Source: Symsagittifera roscoffensis
Taxonomy: Eukaryota > Xenacoelomorpha > Acoela > Convolutidae
NCBI RefSeq assembly: GCF_963678635.1
Contig: NC_087062.1
Location: forward strand, 54,632,473 to 54,696,472
Direction: 5' to 3'
Length of the DNA: 64,000 nucleotides
In this document: in pieces, positions 23,953 to 34,430 of the stretch
Layout: each line of letters begins with the position of its first letter
Numbering within the stretch: the stretch's first letter is position 1
The notes under the pieces: model-generated
Databases searched by the model: none
The model's input: only the letters and a program-made list of their open reading frames with translations
Told to the model about the DNA's origin: nothing
Position numbers and translations under genes: made by a program

Positions 23953-26174
23953 GTGGATGAGTCGACGAGGAGAAGGATGAGCAAAGCGGCCTCCCCGAAA
24001 CCTGGAAGATTCGAAGAAGAAGGAGCCAAGTTGGTTCTGGCGCGAACTAGCATGAGAGGCAAAGCGAACTTACAAGAAGCCGCACTGATAGTGAAAAACG
24101 TGAGACCAGAGTTGACAATAACTGGGAAACTGCTGATGAGGACTGCTGTATCACCCTTCGGCTTTGAGGAAATTGTGATAAAACACGAAAAAAACACCGG
24201 TCAGCTGGCAAGCTAGTTGTGCTGAAGCTTCCAGTCGAAACGACAAACGACGAGCAAGGACCTTGAGGGTCAGGAAAAATTGAAAAAGCGAGACGACGAG
24301 GAGAAAGAAGACCGTCAACTGGAAAAACTGATGGAGCAGGATCCCAACCATGCGGGAAGGGACGACGACAGAGGCTAAGTAGGTGGTGCGTCTAGCCTGG
24401 ACTTCAATTTTTTGAACTATGACGAAGTAGGAACAGAAACGGTGGCAGGGAAAACTGAACCAGTGGGAACCTTTCTCAGTCTTTATGGATAAAACCCATG
24501 ACAGCTCTCCTCGCAAGTCAAAAATCAATAAAGAGAAATTTTAACGGAGAAACCGCATAGGAGAAGAAAAGAAGGCGCAGCCAGAGTACTTTTCTTAGGA
24601 ACCCTGCCACAAGAAGAGTGGGAAGTTCACCACAGAGATCATGAGAACAAAACAGGCTGTGCTATGGGCAGAATTGCTTTCAGTGAGGAAGTGTGGACAG
24701 TATTGCAGTGCTACGGGACCCAGTCCATGTTGAGAACAGGTCTCAATGGACCACTGATGCGGGAAATCCTTGACACATTGGGCAAATGTGAAGGGAGGAT
24801 GAGTGAATTGTAAATTGATACGGTCTTTTATGAAAAAGAAGCTATCTCTCCGATCAAGGCGACGCAACAAGAAAGCAACGAGGAAGTTGCGTACCTGTCC
24901 AGAAATCGAAAAGGAGTGATGCGATCGAAAATGGTGATCGACAAGATCAACGACATGAAGATGAAATTGGGCAACAAAGTGATCTTAAGAAAAACTGAGA
25001 AGACAAAAGTGGGTTCTGAACTTTCAGCAAAGGCTGTTAACTCAGCTAAACGAAATTTACAATTTACGTATCGATTTACAAACCCGCCGGTGGATACATG
25101 GAAATGATGGAGTAGAGGAACAGCTAGAGGACACCTGATCATTCTAGAAAATAAAATTGCCAAGGAAGGTTACCTGGAAGAAATGATACAGGGCACGACG
25201 ATAAAGCAATAGACGTATGGAACGTCAGTCTCCTCAGAACTGCACGTGGAAACTGTGGATCAATTGGTAAGATTGGCATGGAGAGCAGTAGTGCTACGTC
25301 ACTTTGAAGAAGAAATGCGAATTACTCCGAAGATACAGGCTCTAATCGCAATACCCTACTGGGCTGCAACTCAGATTTCCTTGGTCTATGGCGGGACTGA
25401 CGATGGTAGAGTATGACTCGGAGAAAGGAAAAGGTCGAAAGAAGAGAAGGTGCTCTTGATGACTAGTCTAAGAGACCTTACGATCTGTGAAGTAGTGGCA
25501 GTGGCGTGTGCGAAACGGAGAGACGCTCTCTGTTTCGTCCGTTTCATATTGGAACAAATGTCGGTATCAGCGCTGAATACCAGTGCAAAATAGCTAGGAA
25601 AAGGCAGTGATTTAGCGAAAACCTTGCTCTTACAGTCGCTATTGGAAGTTCATCAAGGCAATTCAATGCGGATGAATATGAAAGAACCTGTAGAACTAGA
25701 ACCTCTGAAGAAGATAGATGAAATCCGAAGATTCTCAAACAAAGAGCTTAGGCTCATGAAAAAATCGATGGGACACTGCTGAAGTCAAGTGAACACTGTG
25801 AACCGACCAAAAAAAAGTCATACCATAATGAGTAGGGAATTGTTGGAATGGCAGATAACCGTTTAATCAATGAGGACATACGTGATTGTTACTTCGATTA
25901 CAAACAAGCTATGTTGCAAAGATTCTGGTGGTCAAGAATGTCAACAAAAAAAAGCCTTGCCAGTCAGCAAGTGAAATTGGGACTTGTATTGGAAGAAAAG
26001 CTTAGTGCACATTCCATACCAAAATCTGATAACCGAGTGGAATTTGGATTGTGTTTCCCAGATGAGTTACTGAGAACGTGCCTGAAGATGGTGTGGGAGT
26101 TAATGAAAACATCATGGTGCCCGAGTCCAATTGGTGATTCGATATTACGAGCGACGCAAGATGTGCGAAAATAA
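23953..26174 (+). pseudogene. Unrecognised fossil-block tail segment, second copy
   Basis: Repeats 18,396-20,617 at an offset of 5,556-5,557, including the segment with FGLCFPDELLRTCLKMVWEL. In this copy the frame at 25,848-26,174 is open for 108 codons. Fossil. Confidence 0.4.
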
Positions 26175-26415
26175 TTAGATGCAGATTGCAATGACCTCAA
26201 CATCATCAACAACTTGATGACAACAGCCTCTAGGAGCAACCGAGAGAACAATGAGGAGTGGCCTGGCTGGGGACCAGAAGACTGGGTCAAACCTGGTAGC
26301 TGTCTGACGAAAGTTTGTCGACTAGAAGGTCATTTGTGTCGAGGCATAAGCAATTGACCATACTGTTTGGAAATATAGTGATGAAAGCAAAAACTGAAAC
26401 ATAAAAAATCGCAGA

Positions 26416-27970
26416 TTGCCATGGAGGAACTGAAGTGAATCTAGTGACTGCACTAGGGTTCTACAGCATGTTTGGTTTTTTATAGTCATTTTTGAATCTA
26501 GAACAGAAACATGAGACGGTTCACAGCCATCAGTGTAGAAGTGTTTCTGGGAGTGTTACAATCCGAACAGAAGCATATTGGAAAGCGGAGAGAGGCAAAA
26601 AAAGTAGAAATGAACATCAGACAGAGTGAAACTTATCGCAGACTGCCTGGAGCCAGATACCTAGTGAGCTCGACGATAGCACCGATGTGCAAAAGCCGAT
26701 ACACAGTACACTTTGTAGCAGTGGATAAGAAAGAGTACAAGGACGATCGTAGATCAAGCAATCTCCGTGAAAAAATGTGTAAAACTTACGAGAATGTCGG
26801 AGAATTCTTACAAATTACTCTGTAGGATGTTTGCCGCAGTTGCAGGAAGAACCAAGGACGAGTTAGAACCGATGCTAGCAAAGAAGTTCATGGGATATAC
26901 TCGTGGGAACTTCAGTGACTTTGAAAGACTCAAGCAGAGAGGATCAAGAGCGACCAATTCAAGGCAGTAGACTAGAATGATGAAATCCACCGTGTGATGA
27001 TCGAAGTGGAACAACTTCTGGAAGCGTCGGAAAAAGGAAATTGGAGAAGCATCATGTTGACACATGATGAGTTCCCATGCCATTGTTTGCTGTAAACATG
27101 TTGGTATCTTAGGCGAAGTAGTCTGGTGTTGATCTGGGACTCTGGAGCGCGACTCTCCATGGGTTTACCAGACTCATCACAGCGCATAATAAAAGTGATA
27201 GTCGGAGTGATGATGGCGATTTGATGGCTTGAAGCTCATGTTGATGAAGAAAATCGACAAGAAGACCCGACCATAGAACAGTTAGAGGAATTTGATTGTC
27301 TAAAAGACTTAGATTTTTTGAGACAATGTGCAAAATCTTGAATATTCCAATGGAAGCGAAAAAAATATGGGCCAAAAGACGACTGATGACATGGGTCAGA
27401 GCCAACATGAGTGCATGGTTGTACGAGTGTGACAAAAACCATATGACGAAGCACAGTAGAGTGTACAAATCGTTTCAGATGGACATGGCGTCAGAAGTTT
27501 TCAAACGAGCTTTTTTGTGACGCATCGAAATGCAGTGACCGCCGCAGTGACGAGAGCATCGGAAACAAATGATTGTGATGGGAGAAAAGAAGAAGAAATA
27601 TTGACGGAAGATCTGGAGAGGAATGTGACGTTGTGCCTCCACAACAGCTTCTGCAGAATTAGGAAAACTATTGTCGATCCTCTACTTTGTTGCAAACAAA
27701 GGCTGGATGAGCAGAGGTGTTGGAGGAATGCCTCCAACAGCGTCATCAGAATTGCCGCCGATGTGTTGTAAAACACTGAAACCGAGAGTGCGGAGTCGAA
27801 GTCACAGAAGGAAGAGAGGGAGCAGTGACGAAAAGCCGAATGACAAGGAGAAATATTGGAAGAATTTAGAAGCTCTAGAACTTCTAAACTACGAAAACCA
27901 GAAGAAAGGAATGAACGAAGGAGTAACAAAAAAAAGGGAAATTAAAACTCAGAATTCTGCATGATTGTTT
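26416..27970 (+). pseudogene. Right-hand end of the fossil block, unrecognised
   Basis: Single-copy, purine-rich sequence with short plus-strand reading segments (26,511-26,825, 26,767-26,970, 27,296-27,520, 27,671-27,964) rich in K, E and R. No family recognised. Composition drops to AT-rich just after 27,960, taken as the edge of the element. Confidence 0.4.
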
Positions 27971-29387
27971 TTAATTAACTAAGATGACTATTCTCATTGT
28001 GATGACATGAAAGACTTGAGTAATCTCTTGAAGAAGGAGATTATTGCATTGTTCCTTCTAACCACCGAGTTTCCTAAATTTCATTATAAGAACCAATAAC
28101 AACCAAAAAGTTCCGAAGGGAGGAAGCATAGTAGGATAATTTAGTGCGTTGTTTGGCGGGTTGTCCTGCACCGTAACACCTTTTAAACCGAGGAGAAGAA
28201 GTACTAAATCGATATAATGGCACTAAAAGTCGGAAATTTTTTTTAATCTCAAGTCATATTTTCAGTTTGCAGAAAAACGGAAAATATTAGAAAGTTTTAG
28301 CGATGTATGTTGCCATTTGTAGCATGCAGTGAGTCGATATGATGCGAATAAAAATTCTTTTCATGTATCTTGTAAATTCTGTTCGATGACACTGTACATT
28401 TTGATGAATTTCTCGAAGTTCAGTGAATACATTGACCGGGCTGTCCGGGAAATATGTGACATTCGACCAGATTGGCGTTCCAAAAGCATGGCAGAATTGT
28501 AATTTTTTTGGTAGCAGTTGAATGAGAAAATTATTTGTTTGGAAGGATTAACGGTGTTACCTGTTCAATTGAACGTATTGGGAAGGGTCAATTTGGAGTG
28601 ATGAAGAAATTTTATATTTTCGAATTAGGCGTGCATGAAACTTAAACATTTTAGTTTTCGCGAACACTGAAACCGCGAAAATCAGAACAACGATTTTCGC
28701 TAGTCGAATTAAGAAGAACAATTTTTGCCAGTGGTGAATTGACGTACGAGCTATAGAGGATTGGAATTACTATCGAAGTTATTGTTGGAAGAGCATTCCG
28801 AGTTGTAAAGGTTGTGTAGCTACAATCGTTACGGAGTAGTTCCCGAGAATTCGGAGGGCTATTGGGTGGATTTTACTACTTTCCCGAGCAACAAAAAGGC
28901 AGCCCTTCGACCGGATTCAAGAATCCGTAAAGGTCTTGAGAAGAGATTTGAAACTCAATTTTAACAACTTTTAGCTTCCTGGTATGTCCTGAGTTGAACT
29001 AAATAACATCAAATTCGGTTTCAGATAATGAGAAGCTAGGAATTGAGGGAAAGCGTTGTTCCATCTCCGATCGATATGATGATTTTGATCAACTGAATTA
29101 AAACAATCGTAATATGATAATAACTAGTAGCCCTGTTTTTAGGTTAGACCTCGTGGTAGGGGATACTGAAACCCAACCATGAGCTCACTATCTTTGCATG
29201 TAATTAAGTTAGAATGCGCGATCTGCTGATAGCCTTAATTAGTAACGAATTTGTCGACCCGATGTTAATGGACCACACATTGAACTGGCTTTGGTAGAGA
29301 CGGTTGAAAGCATGTGAAGCTGTGTTAAGACGCTAGCCAGTCGTTTTATGACCTAGCCTTTTTTTCGACAGTATGTGCTTCCGGGCG
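27971..29387. other. AT-rich intergenic stretch, nothing recognised
   Basis: No ORF above background and no repeat shared with the rest of the window was seen. It separates the fossil block from the Penelope-like element. Confidence 0.6.
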
Positions 29388-30030
29388 AATGTTATAATAC
29401 TTTTGACATTCTGATTACCTGAAGATAAACGTAGTTCCGAAAACGTTTGAAATCACATTTTAATAACTCTTCCTCGTAATATGTAGCGATTGGTTAATTT
29501 TTAAAATTTTTTAAATAATGATGTGTATGACACTTTTCATGACCATTGATGATTTTGTACAGACAAATGTAGAATTTTAAAACCTGAAAAATCACAAAAA
29601 TGTGTGAAAACGTTTGTTTGTTAGAATTTACAATACTAACCCATTCTCGAGTTAATAGTGTAGATAGATGGATGAAAGTTTAAGAAAGATTGGTGTGGTA
29701 GATGGATAAAAGTTTAAGAATGATTGATGTGATGTGAACAGTGTATAGGAAGTAATAGAAAAAATCGACCCTTTGCAATCTTCACATGTTGCTGAACACC
29801 TTTCATCTTCATAAATCATTCTGCACTGTTTAATTATTCTGCACTGCTTAACTTAGAGGTCAACTGTGATTGGCTAATTTTTTAACATGATGGTTTAGAA
29901 CCAAATTGTATGTGAACTATTGTAAATAACAATTGTAAATTGATGTTTTCTCATAACTTAGATTAGTTTATTGTAATAATCCTGACGATGTACATAGTTG
30001 CGAAAACGTTTGAAATTTACTTTTTGGCAA
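29388..30030 (+). repeat. Upstream pLTR-like region with hammerhead-like motifs
   Basis: Two related motifs occur here. CTGAAGA, then 13 bases, then GAAAACGTTTGAAAT lies near 29,420. CTGACGA, then 13 bases, then GAAAACGTTTGAAAT lies near 29,988. CTGANGA...GAAA is the conserved core of hammerhead ribozymes, which are known in pLTRs of Penelope-like elements. The stem II between the two halves is poor here, so these are at best decayed ribozymes. Confidence 0.4.
29667..29734 (+). repeat. 34-bp unit in two tandem copies
   Basis: GATGGATGAAAGTTTAAGAA starts at 29,667 and GATGGATAAAAGTTTAAGAA at 29,701. Each is followed by a similar GATTGRTGTG tail. Confidence 0.8.
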
Positions 30031-30217
30031 AATTTCTTCATTTTTACTTGTAAATTCATGATAAACCAAAAAGCGAAGAGCTTAAAATGCCAACTGTTTT
30101 CCCATTAAAGGGCCAGTATAAAAACTTTTAATGATTTTCATCAATGCTTAGGGAATTTTCTAGTGTTTTTCTTATCGATAAGTAAAAATATGGCCAATTT
30201 TTATTCGAGTTACCAAA

Positions 30218-31478
30218 ATGTTTCATATTGTAGCAGCTAGCTCCCTGTTCCACAGCATCAACACCCTTAACACATGTGAGAAAAATCAAAACGAGAGCCT
30301 TGTTACAGTAATCCCTGGCCTATCCCTTAATAACAACTTGCTGAACCAAAGAAAGAACCTCCGACGATTACTGGAAGACAGTCCACTGAGGGAGAAAAAA
30401 GTGGTTGTGCGGCCCGAAGTGGTGAACAACACCATTAGCAGCCACAGAACAAACAACTATTGCCCATCCGGTGTCGAGGAGCTGACAAACTATTTGAAGT
30501 CGAAGAAGCAGCAGATATTGGCGATCGTCTATTGCAGAAGGGAAGGAACGCCCAACTTGTTTAGTCAGCTTCTCGGCACAGGAGTGCTCATTATTCCAGC
30601 TACAAAATGGCTACTCTCCAAGAGCAAGCAAAACGACTCGGAGCAGCTCAAGGAATATTTGAAGCTGCACCAGAGTGCTGAATTGGAGCTGAAATCTCTG
30701 CGATTGGTAGTGGCACACAAAGAAAGGCTGTGAGAGCTGATTGGCAAAATCAAGGGCAAACAACAGAGACCATCACAGTCAAGGAGGAAGGCGAAAGCAA
30801 GACGTGAGCAGAAGTTGAAGGCAGAGGAATTGTCTGCGGTTCAAAGACAGGGATGAGAAGAGTGTGATTTGTTTTGCTTTGTGCCTTGTGAGTTTCATTA
30901 CTCGTGGCCTGCAAAACAATGACCACAGTAATTTTGCCTGCTGTTTGGCTCACATAAGTATTAAAAAGAAAACTAGCTCGGAAAATTGTGTTAGACTATT
31001 TAAAATTCTTTTAAAAGTTCAAGTATCTGTACATAGACTGAAGTTTCTGAGAAAATGTCTAAAAAACGACATAATACCGGACTTTTTGAAGTTTAGGGTC
31101 CCCGACAACGGGGTTTTTTGGAACCAAGCTGTGAATAATTTTCAATTGAAACTACTGAGGTCTGAAATTTCTAGGGCAAATGAGGATATGAACAGGTACG
31201 AGGAGATGCTAATGAAAGCAAGATCACTGGTGCAAAAAAAAGTTGACGAACAGTGGTGGGCATCCATTTTCCGCTTCGTGAGGCGTCAATTTGAGGCAAG
31301 CTTAAAGTCAACATCAGAAAACCATAGAAAACAAATAAAAAAACTGTCCGAGAGACAAGATAAACCTCTTGGGGTGAGAAATGAGCGCTCAGTTAAAGTA
31401 CTTGATAACATTGAACTGCCTGATGGGTATATGAAGTGCTATCAATGGGCCCGAAGCATTCCATTTGATACAAACTAA
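30218..31478 (+). pseudogene. Penelope-like element, N-terminal coding part
   Basis: ORF 30,218-30,733 encodes 171 residues without a recognised domain, with a basic C-terminal half. ORF 30,864-31,478 contains LRKCLKNDIIPDFLKFR followed by a long charged helix. That is typical of the region ahead of the RT in Penelope-like elements. The two lie in different frames. Confidence 0.6.
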
Positions 31479-31867
31479 ACGAAACACACTTTTTTGCGGA
31501 TATCGACATTTTACTCTCACAATAGAAAAAAAAATATCTGGTGAAATTTTACGTGAAATAGAAGCCGCGGCAACGGTATATGCTATAAACGTAAGGCAAA
31601 CCCCAAGAGACAAGGCCGTTGAAAAAACGAAGAAATATCTCAAAGATAATGGGTTGCTGGCTGTGCCTTTTGATAAAGGGGTTGGTTTTTGCATAATGAG
31701 GAAATAAGCGTATGAATCAAAGCTGGAATCCTTGCTGCAATCTGCTCAATTTGTGAGAAAAGATGCAACCACTGATGAGGTTATACTGAAAATTGAGAAG
31801 GAACTTAACAAAGAATTACCACCCATGAACAAAAGAGACGAGATAAGAGATCAGTTATTTTTCTAAG

Positions 31868-33536
31868 ATGGGGTCAACAGGGGGGCAACCCGCCCATTTG
31901 TACGGTTTAGCTAAGGTACACAAGGCTGAGACACCCCTACGACCAGTACTATCACTTCCAGGCAGCTCGTATGAGAATCTTAACAAAATGCTTGCAAAGT
32001 TTTTTGACAACATCGATGGAGCCAATATGGAAACCAATACTAAAGAGGCCAGAGAAACAATTGAAAACGTTGCTCTAGATCCGGATGAAGTCATAACATC
32101 TCTTGATGTGAAAAATTTGTACACCAACGTTCCCCTGAAGAAGGCAATTGAAATTGCTTTACAAAAGCTGTACAGCCAGGAGTCTCCTCCTAAAATTCAA
32201 AGAGCAACCATGAAAACGCTTTTGAATATGGCGGTCAGCAAAGTATATTTCAATTGTAAGGATTCATGGTATGTACAAGTTGATAGTTTACCAATGGGCA
32301 TGTCTCTCGCGGTAATTCTGGCAAACTTATGGCTGAAAGAGTACGAGTTTGCTCTAAGACAAGAAATACCGGTGGGAACGGAGATACAGAAAATTAATGA
32401 CAAAAACGGCTTGTGCCCATGTTGCAGCAGGAAAGTCACATATAGATCAAAGGGGGTTGAATGCGAGAGTTGCCGAAACTGGTATCATCTAAAATGCGGG
32501 AAAATATCCGATGAATGTATACGCATCAATAGCCGAGATAGTCTGGTACTGTGAAAGCTGCTGCCGAGCTAAGAACAAGGAGAAGGATACTACTCAGGTG
32601 AAATTGTTCCTCAGGTATGTGGATGACATTGTTAGAACAGTCAGAGGGGAGCCGAGTTGTCTTCTCGATGCCGCCACTTCTCTTCATCCAAATCTGCAGT
32701 TCACTCTGGAGAAAACCAATTCGAAGGGGAATTTGCCATTCCTGGATTTGAACATAAATGTATCGCAGGGTAGGCGTGTAACTTGCAGTTGGTATCAAAA
32801 ACCAACAGATACAGGGACTATATTGAACTATAGAAGCTGCGCCCCAACTCAGTATAAGCGTAGTGTTATCCAAGGCACTGTACCCAGGGTTTTTAGGAGT
32901 ACATCTAGCGGGGAGCAATTTGATAAGGCTATGGAAACTAAAAGGGCACAATGGCTGACAAATCAGTACCCTGAAAATTGGTCCGCAAAGGTGGCTTCAG
33001 ACGCCTTGTGCAAGTTCATCGAGGGTAAGGGCGAGCCCCTGGATAGTGAGAGGTGTTTGTCAATTCAATCACCAAAGAATCTGAAGCCCCCAATGCTGAT
33101 GGTGCAATATAGAGATAAACAGAGCCAATATTTTGCTAACAGGTTACGACAATTAACTAAAGTTCAAGTGGTTTTCACCACAAGAAAACTAGAACTATGT
33201 TTACCATCACTGAAGTCAGCATTTTCTAATGACCTCAAGTCAAGAGGGGTTTATAAACTGTCATGTAGTGGATGCACTTCCACCTATGTCGGACAAACTG
33301 TTCGACATTTGGCCACTAGAATTGAGGAGAATAAGAAAGCAGACTCACCGGTAGGCCTCCACCTTCAGCAATGCCAACTTGAGGGAAAAAGCGCAGATCT
33401 TAGTTGGGAAATTATAGATAGGTCAAACAACCAAACAAAATTGTTAAGACTAGAGGCAATACATATCTGGAAGAAGAAACCGGGCATGAACACGCTCGAT
33501 GGGTTTAGGAGCAGGGAGTTAACACTGAAAATTTAA
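31868..33536 (+). pseudogene. Penelope-like RT with inserted PHD finger and GIY-YIG endonuclease
   Basis: ORF 31,868-32,554 carries LRPVLSLPGSSYENLN, SLDVKNLYTNVP (palm motif A) and SLPMGMSLAVILANLW (motif B). Next comes a Cys/His array beginning CPCC at 32,414, with VECESCRNWYHLKCG and WYCESCC near 32,545. This is the C4-H-C3 pattern of a PHD finger. RYVDDI (motif C) follows near 32,615, inside ORF 32,511-33,536. That ORF continues with GNLPFLDLNI and WYQKPTDTGTILNYRS, and ends in the GIY-YIG domain: GVYKLSCSGC, then YVGQTVRHLATR and LEAIHIWKKKPGMN near 33,250-33,505. The PHD finger lies between RT motifs B and C. GIY-YIG endonucleases nick target DNA for priming. A chromatin-reading role for the finger is only a guess. 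Confidence 0.8.
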
Positions 33537-33669
33537 TCCCAAAACATTTTTGGTTTTTTATTTAAAACGTTCATGTCTAAATCGAAATTTTGACTCAGAA
33601 ACTTCCAGACAAAATGTTTTAAAAGTGTTTAATTAATTTTAGAGGTTAAAATGATTTTAATCTTAATAG

Positions 33670-33913
33670 TATTTAGAGGTCTACTGTGATTGGCTAATTT
33701 CTTAACATGAACTTGGTGTCGAGCTGCGTGTTCTTATTGAAGAAACGTAACCTGTATCGATTTTAATTGAAAAGAATTTCAACACTTGTCATTTTCTTTG
33801 ATCATTATCACTTCCATATCTAGAAAATTCCAAGGATTTTTACTGTAATATGTGATGAAGGGACTCCTGACTGTAACCTCGGTTACTCTGATACTTTTGA
33901 CCTTCTGATTACC
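33670..33913 (+). repeat. Downstream pLTR-like remnant of the Penelope-like element
   Basis: Repeats two anchors of the upstream flank (GAGGTCTACTGTGATTGGCTAA near 33,674 and ATACTTTTGACCTTCTGATT near 33,891) in the order expected for the 3' terminal repeat. No full hammerhead core is visible in this copy. Confidence 0.45.
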
Positions 33914-33989
33914 CTTTAAAAGAGAAAAAAACTTAAGCAACTGAGGAGCAACAAATAGCGAACAAAAAAAATGCGTTCATTCAAAAAAT

Positions 33990-34015
33990 TTATAACAACA
34001 ACAGCAACAACAAAA
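33990..34015 (+). repeat. AAC-type microsatellite
   Basis: A short imperfect run of AAC/AGC triplets next to the tail of the minus-strand LINE fragment. Confidence 0.6.
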
Positions 34016-34430
34016 GTTTTATTTATATCATATAATACATCCAATACATATTTACAAATTTAAGTGACCACTCCTCTTAAAACTCTCGAGCGGAAAATAC
34101 AGAGTTGTTTTTTCCAAATTAGTCTTCATAACACCAGCGTTTCTGGGTCGCAGCGTATCCGCGGCATAATCCAATCTGCGAGGTAGGATATTATATAGCT
34201 GATGGAGATACCCGGTCTCGGTTAATTTGCGTAGCAAGGCCTGGTCAGATTTCCGGATAATTTCGCGATTATGTTCAATTTTGTCAAAATACTAAAAAAA
34301 CATGCTTTATTCTGAACTCGATCTATTTGATCTAGTAAATATGAATAGGTACCACCCACAACAGACGCGCAGTAAGATAGTCGAGATATCAACAAGAATT
34401 ATAAAGTAATTTCAGCTCTTCCGCTGTATA
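34009..34430 (-). mobile_element. 3' end of a non-LTR retrotransposon (LINE), minus strand
   Basis: Read on the minus strand, about 34,390-34,290 gives GGTYSYLLDQIDRVQNKAC. This matches the common LINE RT C-terminal layout in which a G-G-T/x-S turn is followed by I/L-x-x-I/V-Q-N-K/R-A. ORF 34,237-34,052 continues one frame over with LPRRLDYAADTLRPRNAG and a C-terminal LESFKRSGHLNL. A minus-strand AATAAA at 34,023-34,018 follows the stop after about 28 bases. The fragment is 5'-truncated and contains a frame change. A last exon of a host gene was considered and judged less likely. Confidence 0.5.

Larger units (their letters stand above)
15319..26415 (+). repeat. Outer tandem duplication of about 5.56 kb (15,319-20,876 and 20,877-26,415)
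   Basis: Coding segments recur with an offset of 5,558, falling to 5,556 towards the end, with almost identical sequence. The junction near 20,854-20,885 contains a small extra repeat (GCAGAATGTTCTAA followed by GCAGAAGGTTCTAA). The first unit carries part of inner copy A, all of inner copy B and a tail; the second unit repeats all of it. Near-identity indicates a recent event, or an assembly duplication. Confidence 0.88.
11557..27970 (+). mobile_element. Large unclassified fossil element block with SGNH-type protein and nested duplications
   Basis: The plus strand is coding-dense, purine-rich and more GC-rich than the DNA after 27,970. It carries long plus-strand reading segments that recur in duplicated form. 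I recognise only the first protein (SGNH/GDSL-type). The others match no family known to me. It lies on the same strand as the Ty3/Gypsy array and directly abuts its terminal repeat, with similar composition. It may therefore be the 5' (gag-like or accessory) half of the same large element family, but this is inference. The block is broken, with several tens of breaks overall. Composition changes sharply near 27,970, which I take as its right end. Confidence 0.6.
29388..33913 (+). mobile_element. Penelope-like element with GIY-YIG endonuclease
   Basis: The coding core at 30,218-33,535 shows a Penelope-type RT followed by a C-terminal GIY-YIG endonuclease, the defining layout of this class. 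Flanking sequence is repeated on both sides. A GAGGTCwACTGTGATTGGCTAA motif lies near 29,857 upstream and 33,674 downstream. An ATACTTTTGACnTTCTGATTACC motif lies near 29,393 upstream and 33,891 downstream. Such flanking repeats fit the terminal repeats (pLTRs) usual for Penelope-like elements. The coding sequence is spread over several frames, so the copy is not expected to be active. Confidence 0.8.

Noticed and set aside
11557-27970. Polinton/Maverick or large DNA-virus insertion
   Set aside because: I found no protein-primed DNA polymerase B, packaging ATPase, cysteine protease or capsid signature, and no long terminal inverted repeats. The only recognisable domain is SGNH-type, and an LTR array adjoins it.
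34052-34291. Possible last exon of a minus-strand host gene
   Set aside because: A TTTTTTTAG acceptor-like site, an open frame to a stop and a nearby AATAAA looked like a terminal exon. However, the sequence just upstream on the minus strand reads LLDQIDRVQNKAC, a typical LINE RT C-terminal motif, so a LINE 3' fragment explains it better.
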